NCBI GenBank assembly: GCA_002411085.1
Contig: DHQK01000217.1
Coordinates: forward strand, 1 to 41,925
DNA length: 41,925 nucleotides
Reading direction: 5' to 3'
Source of the DNA: Marinilabilia sp. UBA5340
GTDB taxonomy: Bacteria; Bacteroidota; Bacteroidia; Bacteroidales; Marinilabiliaceae
In this document: one piece after another, positions 33,678 to 41,424 of the stretch
How the letters are laid out: each line of letters begins with the position of its first letter
How positions within the stretch are numbered: position 1 is the first letter of the stretch
The notes under the pieces: generated by a model
Database searches by the model: none
The model's input: the letters and a program-made list of their open reading frames with translations, nothing else
Told to the model about the DNA's origin: nothing
Translations under genes and position numbers: made by a program

Positions 33678-34652
33678 ATGGGTCTTTCGGAATTTGTTCA
33701 GAGCCCTGCCTATAAAAAGGTAATGGGAAAAGTTTACGGATGGGGTGCCGCACTTGTTCTTGCAGGTGCCTTGTTCAAAATTCAACACTATCCAGGTGCA
33801 GGATTAATGCTTCTTATCGGAATGGGTACAGAGATTGTGATCTTTTTTCTCTCTGCCTTTGAGCCTCCTCACGAAATGCCGGATTGGAGTTTGGTGTATC
33901 CGGAACTTGTAGGGCTGGAACCTAAAGATGATAGAAACAGAGGTGGTGGCTCCGGAGGAGGCGGAAGTGATCTGGCAGCGTTGATCCAAAGCGGAACATT
34001 AGAACCTGAAGTTGTTGAGAAACTAAGTCAGGGAATTAAAAAATTAACAGCTACCACGGGACAGTTGTCTGACCTGGGAGATGCTTCACTGGCTACTGAA
34101 AGTTATCTTCAAAGCATGAAAATGGCTTCCGAATCGGTTTCTAAATTATCGAATTCTCAAACCAAGAGTGTAAAAGAGCTTGATTCACTGAGTAGCAGTT
34201 ACAGTGAGGTAGCCCAGAAAATTTCTGATAGCGGAAATAAACTTGCAGAAGGGATGGTTGCTGCAGGAGGTAATATTGTTAAAGACATTGAAACATCCGG
34301 ACAGGCACTGGTTAGCTCATATCAGAATCTTAGTAAGTCCATGAGCGATAATGCCGGTCAGTTAGCCAGCAATTCAGAAAGTTACAATCAACAGCTTGGA
34401 GAGGCCAATAAACAACTGGCTGCAATTAATTCTGTGTATGAGATGCAGTTGAAGAGTATCTCTGAACAGATGGAAGCCTCCAAAAATGTGACCAGCCAAT
34501 TGGGGAATATCAATCATCAATTTGAGAAATCAGTTGAAGATGCTAAAACATACCAGCAAGAACTTGGTAAACTGAATCAAAGCATTGGTGAACTCAATAC
34601 TATATATGGCAATATGCTTAGTGCCATGAATATGGGGAGTAAACAGAAGTAA
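33678..34652 (+). CDS. gldL: Type IX secretion motor subunit GldL/PorL
   Basis: An inner-membrane stator-like subunit, 324 residues, forming with GldM the proton-driven motor of secretion and gliding. Two membrane helices lie at about 21-35 and 42-61. Lys34 in ALFKIQHYPG and Glu52 in GMGTEIVIFFLSAFEP match the Lys27 and Glu49 of Flavobacterium johnsoniae GldL that are important in the motor. A glycine-serine linker (GGGSGGGGS, 89-97) precedes a long, probably coiled-coil cytoplasmic region rich in Ser, Lys and Gln. It lies 32 bases after gldK and 37 before gldM. Confidence 0.95.
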   Translation: MGLSEFVQSPAYKKVMGKVYGWGAALVLAGALFKIQHYPGAGLMLLIGMGTEIVIFFLSAFEPPHEMPDWSLVYPELVGLEPKDDRNRGGGSGGGGSDLAALIQSGTLEPEVVEKLSQGIKKLTATTGQLSDLGDASLATESYLQSMKMASESVSKLSNSQTKSVKELDSLSSSYSEVAQKISDSGNKLAEGMVAAGGNIVKDIETSGQALVSSYQNLSKSMSDNAGQLASNSESYNQQLGEANKQLAAINSVYEMQLKSISEQMEASKNVTSQLGNINHQFEKSVEDAKTYQQELGKLNQSIGELNTIYGNMLSAMNMGSKQK

Positions 34653-34689
34653 AAACAGGAAGTATTAACCTTAAATACCTTTTTTTGAT

Positions 34690-36243
34690 ATGAGTGGTGG
34701 TAACTGTCCTGAAACGCCGAGACAAAAGATGATCGGAATGATGTATCTTTTTCTTACGGCGATGTTGGCTCTCAATGTTTCAGGTGAACTTTTGCAGGCA
34801 TTTAAGCTGGTGGATGATAGTATCCGCAAAACAATTGAGACAATTGATAAAAAGAATGATTTGCTTTATGCCGATTTTGAAAGTGCCTATGCAACCAATG
34901 AAACAAAAGTCCGGGAAAGATACAATCAGGCTTTAACGGTTCAGTCGGAAGCTGATAGTTTGTATAACCACATTCAGAATTTGAAAGTGGAAATTGTGCA
35001 AACAGTCGATGGTCCCGAGGCTACTCCTACCCAGTACACTTCTCTTGATAATCAGGATGTGGCTGCGCAGATAATGATTACTGAAAAGGGGGGAGCCAGA
35101 AGTGAACAACTTAAGGAGCATTTGATTCATTATAGAGATTTGCTAAAGGAGCTGGTAAATGAAGAAGATACCGCTTTGATAAATACGATAGAACGAACGC
35201 TAACACCCAAAGATCCTCCTCGTGTTGAAGGGGAATCCCGTAGCTGGGAAAGCGAAAAGTTTGAACATTTGCCAATGTCCGCGGTGATGGCATTAATGAG
35301 TCAACTTCAGAGTGAAGTGCGCAATATGGAATCTGATTTGATCCGTTATTTGTATGGTAAAATAGATGAAGGCTCATTTAAGTTTAACAGTGTAGAGGCT
35401 ATAGTTATTCCACGATCAGAATACGTTATCAGAGGTGATGAATATTATGCGGAAATAATGTTAGCCGCCCGTGATACCACCCAACCACCTATCGTTACTG
35501 TTAATGGCGAGGAATTACCGATTCAGAATGGACGCGGAATTCTCAGAATACCGGCCAGCTCAACGGGAGAGAAAGAATGGAGTGGAGAAATAGCTGTTAT
35601 GGGACCGGATGGAACCTATACGCGTCGTGATGTGTCCGGAGAATATATTGTTTCGCAACCTGGCGTGGTCATTTCTCCAACGAAAATGAATGTTTTTTAT
35701 GTTGGAGTGGAAAATCCGGTTGAGGTTTCTGTACCTGGTGTGCCAAGTGAGAATTTGAATGTTCGGATTTCCAATGCTCGTTTTCGCAAAACCCGGGGGA
35801 ATGAATATATTGTTTCTCCAAATGCTAATACTGCCGGTAAAGAGGCTATTGTTTCTGTTAGTGCCAACCTTAACGGACAGGTTCAAAACCTCGGAAGCCA
35901 GCCTTTCCGTATTAAGCGAGTTCCTGACCCGGTTGCAACGGTTGCCGGAATGCGAGGGGGCGGAATAGGCAAAAACCTCTTGCTTGCACAACGTGCCGTT
36001 ATTGCCAAAATGGATAATTTTGATTTCGATCTTAAATTTAATATTACCAATTTTAGAATCTCCACAATCCGAGATGGATATCTGCAGTTTGTGGATAGTG
36101 AAAGTGGTGTTATTACCACAGAACAGAAAGATTTGATTCGAGGCGTTGGGGTAGGTGGTGTTGTTTTGTTTAACAACATACAGGCTAAAGGACCGGATGG
36201 TTCTACCCGCGATTTGGGTTCGATCAGTTTTACAATCCAATAA
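34690..36243 (+). CDS. gldM: Type IX secretion motor subunit GldM/PorM
   Basis: A 517-residue protein with one N-terminal membrane helix (about 14-34, MIGMMYLFLTAMLALNVSG) that sits inside the GldL ring and a long periplasmic arm reaching the GldK/N ring. The opening MSGGNCPETPRQKMIGMMYLF is strongly conserved. The periplasmic part begins with a helical domain (ELLQAFKLVDDSIRKTIETI), followed by several beta-sandwich domains (PGVVISPTKMNVFYVGVENP and the C-terminal ITNFRISTIRDGYLQF). Length and layout are normal for the family. Confidence 0.96.
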   Translation: MSGGNCPETPRQKMIGMMYLFLTAMLALNVSGELLQAFKLVDDSIRKTIETIDKKNDLLYADFESAYATNETKVRERYNQALTVQSEADSLYNHIQNLKVEIVQTVDGPEATPTQYTSLDNQDVAAQIMITEKGGARSEQLKEHLIHYRDLLKELVNEEDTALINTIERTLTPKDPPRVEGESRSWESEKFEHLPMSAVMALMSQLQSEVRNMESDLIRYLYGKIDEGSFKFNSVEAIVIPRSEYVIRGDEYYAEIMLAARDTTQPPIVTVNGEELPIQNGRGILRIPASSTGEKEWSGEIAVMGPDGTYTRRDVSGEYIVSQPGVVISPTKMNVFYVGVENPVEVSVPGVPSENLNVRISNARFRKTRGNEYIVSPNANTAGKEAIVSVSANLNGQVQNLGSQPFRIKRVPDPVATVAGMRGGGIGKNLLLAQRAVIAKMDNFDFDLKFNITNFRISTIRDGYLQFVDSESGVITTEQKDLIRGVGVGGVVLFNNIQAKGPDGSTRDLGSISFTIQ

Positions 36244-36270
36244 GTGTTTGAATAGAAAAAATATCTTACG

Positions 36271-37173
36271 ATGAGAAAACAGCTTCTTATATTGTTTTTG
36301 ATTGGAGCATTTGGTTTTTCAATGGGAAACCTTTCTGCTCAGAGAAATGATGACAATCTTCCTATAGATGGTTTGTTTGAAAAACAACATGTTGTTAATC
36401 GCAAGCCGGTTCCATATCCCAGTATACGCGAAGCTGATGTTTTGTGGGCTAAAAAAGTATGGAGGATTATTGATCTTAGAGAGAAAATGAACTTACCGCT
36501 ATATTATCCAACAACTCCTATGGATGATAGGTATAGTTTGATTGATTTGATGTTGAAAGGTGTCGTTGGTGAAGTTGGAGATGGTGTTCTTGGAGATATC
36601 ACTGCCTTTTCAGCTTTTTCCGAGGATGAATTTAAAATTCCTTTGGAAAGCGAAGATGATATTCTTAAAACATTGGGTGCCGGAACCAGCACCGTAATGA
36701 TTGAGAGAGAAGATGGTTCAATGCAGGAACAGCAGGTCGTGGAAGGAGCCAAGACATACGAAGTGAAACAGATTATGTTGAAAGAAATTTGGTATTTTGA
36801 TCGTAACTATTCTCGCCTTGATGTTCGTATTCTGGGAATTTGTCCTATTCGTGAATATGTAGATGAAGACCTCAGTGGTGCTGCAGGTGCCGATGGCGGA
36901 GTTGTTAAGAATAAAGCATTCTGGGTTTATTTTCCTGAAGTTCGTGATCTGTTTGCACAATATGAGGTATTTAATCCCATGAATGACGCTCAACGAAGAA
37001 GTTTTGATGATATATTTATTAAGAGATACTTTGGTAGCTACATTGTGCAGGAAGCTAATGTGTTTGACAATCGTACAATAGAATCATACACTGTGGGCAA
37101 AGAGGCTGTTTTAGAGTCGAAACGTATAGAGAATGAAATTTTCCAGTGGGAGCATGATCTCTGGAAATTTTAA
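36271..37173 (+). CDS. gldN: Type IX secretion ring protein GldN/PorN
   Basis: A 300-residue periplasmic protein that pairs with GldK in the outer-membrane-associated ring. A signal peptide (MRKQLLILFLIGAFGFSMG) is probably cleaved after NLSA, leaving QRNDDNLPIDG. The segment KKVWRIIDLREKMNLPLYYP and the following DRYSLIDLMLKGV are GldN-typical, as is WYFDRNYSRLDVRILGICP. It is the last gene of the operon, 27 bases after gldM, and is closed by a strong terminator. Confidence 0.95.
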   Translation: MRKQLLILFLIGAFGFSMGNLSAQRNDDNLPIDGLFEKQHVVNRKPVPYPSIREADVLWAKKVWRIIDLREKMNLPLYYPTTPMDDRYSLIDLMLKGVVGEVGDGVLGDITAFSAFSEDEFKIPLESEDDILKTLGAGTSTVMIEREDGSMQEQQVVEGAKTYEVKQIMLKEIWYFDRNYSRLDVRILGICPIREYVDEDLSGAAGADGGVVKNKAFWVYFPEVRDLFAQYEVFNPMNDAQRRSFDDIFIKRYFGSYIVQEANVFDNRTIESYTVGKEAVLESKRIENEIFQWEHDLWKF

Positions 37174-37197
37174 AAAATATTATCTCATCTTAAGAAG

Positions 37198-37225
37198 AAA
37201 CCCGGGTTGTTGACAACCCGGGTTT
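37198..37225 (+). terminator. Intrinsic terminator after gldN
   Basis: Thirteen-base arms AAACCCGGGTTGT (37198-37210) and ACAACCCGGGTTT (37213-37225) with a minimal loop are followed by TATTTTG. It lies between convergent gldN and the guanylyltransferase gene and may serve both. Confidence 0.88.
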
Positions 37226-37254
37226 TATTTTGCTCAAAATATGATGATTACATT

Positions 37255-38328
37255 CTATTCGTGTCCAAACTCCGTTTTAATATCGTTGGTGAATTGACGA
37301 ATTTGCTGTTCATTGTCTTTCGGGCATATAAGCAGGGCATCCCCCGAATCCACAACAATATAATTGGATAGTCCTTGAATAACTGCCACCTTGTCTTTGG
37401 GAACGTTTATAATTGACCCGTCTGTCTCATAAAGCAATGTTTTTCCGTTTATAACAGCGTTTCCTTCTTTATCCTGGGCCGAATACTCATATAGCGAAGA
37501 CCAGGTACCCAGATCGGACCAGCCAAAATTGACGGTTTCGACAAAAACATTGTCTGCTTTTTCCATGATACCATAGTCTATGGAAATGTTTTTGCATTCA
37601 GCATAAACCTCAGTCACTTTTGATCCTTCAAGATTCGGAGTGGTTTGGAGCGGATCAAAGAGTTGCTTTACCTCTTTTAGGTGGCTGTCAAACGCCTGAT
37701 TGATAGTGTTGAGTGACCAAAGGAAAATTCCTGAATTCCAGAAAAATTCTCCACTTTCGAAGAATACACGTGCCAGTTCCGCATTGGGCTTTTCAGTGAA
37801 TGTTTTTACCTTTTTAAAAGCTCCGTTGTTTTCAATGTCTTTTCCTGTTTGGATATAGCCATAGCCTGTTTCAGGGCGATGTGGTTTGATCCCTAAGGTC
37901 AGCAGTGCATCATTTTCCTCCACAAAATCCAGTCCCTGATTGATGGCTTTATGGAATTCGGATTCGTTGATGATCAGGTGATCGGCAGGCGTTACAACGA
38001 TATTGGCATCAGGATTGCGATCTTGAATCCATTTATTGGCAAAGGCAATGCAGGGAGCTGTATTGCGTCTGAAAGGCTCTGTGAGTACCTGCTCTGGTTT
38101 TAACTCCGGTAATTGCTCCAAAACCATATCGTTGTAATCTCCACTGGTCACAACAATGATGTTTTCAGTAGGACAAATGGGAGAAAAACGCTCAAATGTT
38201 TGCTGAAGTAAGCTTTTCCCTGTTCCCAAAATGTCCAGAAACTGTTTTGGACTTTCTGTTTTGCTTAGGGGCCAAAAACGGCTTCCGATACCCCCTGCCA
38301 TGATGACACAAAAAGTGTTGGTTTTCAT
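37255..38328 (-). CDS. manC: Mannose-1-phosphate guanylyltransferase
   Basis: Makes GDP-mannose from GTP and mannose-1-phosphate for glycan and GDP-fucose synthesis. The 357 residues carry the nucleotidyltransferase signature AGGIGSRFWPLSKTESPKQF (11-30), TEPFRRNTAPCIAFA, ETGYGYI, FTEKP and NSGIFLW. The C-terminal phosphomannose isomerase domain of bifunctional ManC/AlgA enzymes is absent, so this is the short single-function type. It is divergent from the Mla-type transporter genes across a 124-base region holding a dyad. Confidence 0.93.
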   Translation of the reverse strand: MKTNTFCVIMAGGIGSRFWPLSKTESPKQFLDILGTGKSLLQQTFERFSPICPTENIIVVTSGDYNDMVLEQLPELKPEQVLTEPFRRNTAPCIAFANKWIQDRNPDANIVVTPADHLIINESEFHKAINQGLDFVEENDALLTLGIKPHRPETGYGYIQTGKDIENNGAFKKVKTFTEKPNAELARVFFESGEFFWNSGIFLWSLNTINQAFDSHLKEVKQLFDPLQTTPNLEGSKVTEVYAECKNISIDYGIMEKADNVFVETVNFGWSDLGTWSSLYEYSAQDKEGNAVINGKTLLYETDGSIINVPKDKVAVIQGLSNYIVVDSGDALLICPKDNEQQIRQFTNDIKTEFGHE

Positions 38329-38346
38329 TTTTTAAAGTTCTTTGAT

Positions 38347-38371
38347 TTACCAGTTGATTATCAATTGGTAA
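38347..38371. promoter_or_regulatory. Dyad in the manC/ABC-permease divergent region
   Basis: Arms TTACCAGTTGA (38347-38357) and TCAATTGGTAA (38361-38371) are complementary at 10 of 11 positions (the exception can be a G-U pair) around a 3-base centre, 19 bases upstream of the manC ATG. It could be an operator or a leader hairpin; no T-run follows. Confidence 0.45.
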
Positions 38372-38452
38372 GGTTTATGTTTTATTGATATTTGATTTTT
38401 CTGTTTTTCATTCCACTAAATTAGTTACTATTTTTAAGAAAAAATTTCAACT

Positions 38453-39193
38453 ATGGCTTTTTTATACCAAACGGGTCGATATTTTCTTTTCCTTGGAAAG
38501 GTGTTTGGACGTCCTGTGAAACATCGTATTTTTTTTAAACAAATAATTGATGAAATTGATGACCTGGGTATTGGATCTTTGGGTATTGTTATTATCATCT
38601 CTTTTTTTATTGGTGCAGTCATAACGCTCCAGACCGCTTACAATATCGAATTGCCCATTATTCCAAAATATACGGTCGGTGTAGCAGCGCGGGATACCAT
38701 TTTACTTGAGTTTTCTTCTACGATTGTCTCCCTGATTCTTGCCGGAAAAGTCGGTTCTCATATTGCTTCAGAAATTGGAACAATGAGGGTTACCGAACAA
38801 ATCGATGCGTTGGATGTCATGGGAATCAATTCTGCCGGGTATTTGGTTCTTCCCAAGGTGGTAGCCATGATTTTTATTAACCCTTTTTTGGTAATGATTA
38901 GCATGGGGGTTGGTATTGGCGGTGGATGGCTTGCTGGAGCTTCTACCGGAGTGGTTCCTTCTCCTGAATTTATTTATGGAATTCAGTATGGTTTTATTCC
39001 TTTTTATGTGACCTACTCTTTGATTAAGTCTGTGGTTTTTGGTTTTCTCATAGCTTCCATATCTGGTTTTTGGGGCTATTACACTTCCGGGGGCGCTTTG
39101 GAAGTAGGCCGCTCCAGCACCCGTGCGGTAGTGGTGAGTAGTGTCCAGATCCTTTTATTTAATTTGATTCTTACACAATTGTTGTTAGCATGA
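38453..39193 (+). CDS. MlaE-type ABC transporter permease
   Basis: A 246-residue inner-membrane permease of the MlaE/DUF140 family, which moves phospholipids or other lipids between membranes. The diagnostic segment EIGTMRVTEQIDALDVMGIN is present. About five hydrophobic stretches are visible (IGSLGIVIIISFFIGAVITL, TIVSLILAGKVG, VVAMIFINPFLVMISMGVG, VTYSLIKSVVFGFLIASISG and the C-terminal VVVSSVQILLFNLILTQLLL). The stop overlaps the ATPase start by four bases (ATGA). The MCE substrate-binding subunit expected in such transporters is not adjacent. Confidence 0.92.
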   Translation: MAFLYQTGRYFLFLGKVFGRPVKHRIFFKQIIDEIDDLGIGSLGIVIIISFFIGAVITLQTAYNIELPIIPKYTVGVAARDTILLEFSSTIVSLILAGKVGSHIASEIGTMRVTEQIDALDVMGINSAGYLVLPKVVAMIFINPFLVMISMGVGIGGGWLAGASTGVVPSPEFIYGIQYGFIPFYVTYSLIKSVVFGFLIASISGFWGYYTSGGALEVGRSSTRAVVVSSVQILLFNLILTQLLLA

Positions 39194-39942
39194 TCGAAGT
39201 TAATAATATATATAAGTCATTTGAAGGCAATGATGTCTTAAAAGATGTTTCAGGGGTTTTTGAATCCGGGAAAACCAATCTTATTATTGGTCAAAGTGGT
39301 TCGGGAAAGACTGTCCTACTTAAAACCATTGTTGGATTGCACGAGGTCGACAAAGGAGAGATTATTTATGATGGCCGAAGTTTTACAGGGATGCATACCA
39401 AAGCCAGAAAGGATATCCGGAAGGAGATGGGAATGCTTTTTCAGGGGAGTGCACTTTTTGATTCAAAAACTGTGGAAGAGAATGTGAGATTCCCATTGGA
39501 TATTTTTTCTGAGATGTCCCTTGTCGACAGAATTGATCGTGCTAATTTTTGTCTGAAGCGCGTTCATCTGGAAAACGTGAATCATTTATATCCCGCAGAG
39601 ATAAGTGGTGGTATGCAAAAGCGTGTTGCTATTGCCCGCGCTATCGCCCTTAACCCAAAGTACCTTTTTTGTGATGAACCTAATTCGGGGCTGGATCCAA
39701 GAACTTCAATTGTCATTGACGAACTCATATACGAGATTACCAAAGAATACAATATTACGACTATTGTGAACACACATGATATGAATTCTGTGATGGGTAT
39801 AGGTGAGAAGGTCGTTTTTATTGCTGAAGGGGAGAAATGTTGGGAAGGGACGAAAGACGAAATTTTGAAATCTGACAATTCCAGATTGAATGATTTTATT
39901 TTTGCATCTAAGTTTCTGAAACAATTAAGGGCCGGAGTTTGA
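39190..39942 (+). CDS. MlaF-type ABC transporter ATP-binding protein
   Basis: The 250-residue ATPase partner of the permease. Walker A GQSGSGKT is at 34-41, the signature ISGGMQKRVAIARA at 138-151 and Walker B YLFCDEP at 158-164, followed by NSGLDP and the switch His in VNTHDMNS. The SGGM-Q-KR form is typical of the Mla/Mkl subgroup. Translation is coupled to the permease by a four-base overlap. The 3' end carries a hairpin (39927-39958), and the S41 protease gene converges 36 bases downstream. Confidence 0.94.
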   Translation: MIEVNNIYKSFEGNDVLKDVSGVFESGKTNLIIGQSGSGKTVLLKTIVGLHEVDKGEIIYDGRSFTGMHTKARKDIRKEMGMLFQGSALFDSKTVEENVRFPLDIFSEMSLVDRIDRANFCLKRVHLENVNHLYPAEISGGMQKRVAIARAIALNPKYLFCDEPNSGLDPRTSIVIDELIYEITKEYNITTIVNTHDMNSVMGIGEKVVFIAEGEKCWEGTKDEILKSDNSRLNDFIFASKFLKQLRAGV

Positions 39943-39958
39943 TGTTTTTCCGACCCTT
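39927..39958 (+). terminator. Candidate terminator at the 3' end of the ATPase gene
   Basis: AAGGGCCGGA (39927-39936) pairs with TCCGACCCTT (39949-39958) except for one C-A mismatch, then TTATT follows. The left arm lies within the last codons of the gene. Confidence 0.5.
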
Positions 39959-39978
39959 TATTAGCTGAATTTCACTAT

Positions 39979-41424
39979 TTAATATTGTTTGGGGTGAAGA
40001 TCGTCAACCCACATCTCATAGCGCAATGGATTGAGCCTCTTACGCAGCTCTTCTGCTTTTTTCTGTTGCCTTCCGGCCGATTTTACTTCCGAAGTTTGAC
40101 TTTCATAGATAAACGGCTCTCCCGTAATTAAAGATATTGCCTTGGCCATGAATAATTCTTTGGGTTCCCCCAATTCTCCAGGATAGTTGTAGAAGTAATC
40201 GTTCAATTCATAATCAGGGATAAGGCCTTGTGTGTAATCAATGTTATCCAGTGCATTGATTGAACGAAGAATAATGGGTTGCATCGCCCAGTCATGTTTA
40301 TCTTCATCCGATATAGTGATGGAAGCATAGTATTTACCGTGCGTTTGTGTCCCAATCTGAATCACATCCATATAAGGTTCCAGACCATAGATAATCATCT
40401 CACTGGCCGATGCCGTTGATGCAGTAGTGAAAACATAAAGTTTACTGATGTTCAGGTTGTTTTCGTTCTCTGAGAACTTGCGCAAGAAGAAATCCGGGGT
40501 ATAGTCAGGATCCCTTTTTATATCATTCGTAACGTCATTGTTGTAAACACTTTTGATGAAGGTTTTTCCAGCATTGCCAGGAGGAACCAGCATATTGCCA
40601 AGAAGTTCTGCGGAATTTACAGCTCCTCCTCCATTGTAGCGCAAATCAAGCACCATATCTGTAACGCCGGCCTCTTTAAATTTACCGATAGCTGCTTCCA
40701 ACTCCTGATTGTAGTCATACACAAATGAGGTATAAGCCAGATAGCCTATTTTATGACCCAGAGTATCTATAATGTTGGTTTTTACAATAGGGTTCAGACT
40801 AATTTCTTCTGCTGTGACTGAAATGTCAGGAGTAACTTCTGTGATTATCCCTTTTTTAAACTCAGCTAAAGTAATATCAAATATCGTTCTGCTTAGCAGT
40901 TCAGAGTAATTATCAATATTCAAAGTCTGACCATCAATCCTGTAGATAATATCTCCGCGCTTTAAACCTGCTTCTTCAGCCGGGGTTCCCGGGTATATAT
41001 ATTCAATAATCCCCACTATCTGATAATTGTCGCTATCTAAGAATGTGAGTTGAAGAGAATACCCGGTGCTTTTTTCGATTCCTGAGAAATATTTCACCAA
41101 AGCAGGATAATCATCAGTAATAAACGACCACCTGTCCAATGGTTCATTGATGAGCTTGTAAAAATATTCTTCTGAATCTTCCTCTTGATCAGGATCAATA
41201 TTCGGCATTTCATTATTCCAGAAGTAGTAATATTCCATGTTGTCATGGATGAAATTATTTATCACCAATGTTTGCTCGTCAATGGCCTCCTGTTGATTTT
41301 CTGCTTCTTTTTCTTCTGTCTTGGGTTTGACAATTTCATTATCATCATCTGAGCAATGGGTGAAAAAAGTTATTGCAATCAGCGTAAACAGGGCTGTTTT
41401 AAATAAATGTTTCATTTTTTTCAT
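39979..41424 (-). CDS. S41 family C-terminal-processing-type protease, lipoprotein
   Basis: A 481-residue predicted envelope lipoprotein with lipobox FFTHC (Cys24), then an acidic linker (SDDDNEIVKPKTEEKEAENQ). A helical N-terminal region is followed by a PDZ domain (about 120-205, IIEYIYPGTPAEEAGLKRGDIIYRI split over 139-163) and the tail-specific protease core. The serine is Ser339 in TTASTASASEM and the lysine is Lys364 in GTQTHGKYYA, 25 residues apart as in plant D1P (Ser372/Lys397). The dyad is intact, so activity is expected. Similar lipoproteins are common in Bacteroidota; the substrate is unknown. It stands alone, convergent with the Mla-type ATPase gene. Confidence 0.9.
   Translation of the reverse strand: MKKMKHLFKTALFTLIAITFFTHCSDDDNEIVKPKTEEKEAENQQEAIDEQTLVINNFIHDNMEYYYFWNNEMPNIDPDQEEDSEEYFYKLINEPLDRWSFITDDYPALVKYFSGIEKSTGYSLQLTFLDSDNYQIVGIIEYIYPGTPAEEAGLKRGDIIYRIDGQTLNIDNYSELLSRTIFDITLAEFKKGIITEVTPDISVTAEEISLNPIVKTNIIDTLGHKIGYLAYTSFVYDYNQELEAAIGKFKEAGVTDMVLDLRYNGGGAVNSAELLGNMLVPPGNAGKTFIKSVYNNDVTNDIKRDPDYTPDFFLRKFSENENNLNISKLYVFTTASTASASEMIIYGLEPYMDVIQIGTQTHGKYYASITISDEDKHDWAMQPIILRSINALDNIDYTQGLIPDYELNDYFYNYPGELGEPKELFMAKAISLITGEPFIYESQTSEVKSAGRQQKKAEELRKRLNPLRYEMWVDDLHPKQY

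Noticed and set aside
35560..36240. A 226-codon open frame on the minus strand opposite gldM
   Set aside because: Its composition (rich in Asn, Ile and Arg) is that of an antisense reading of gldM, with no plausible start context.
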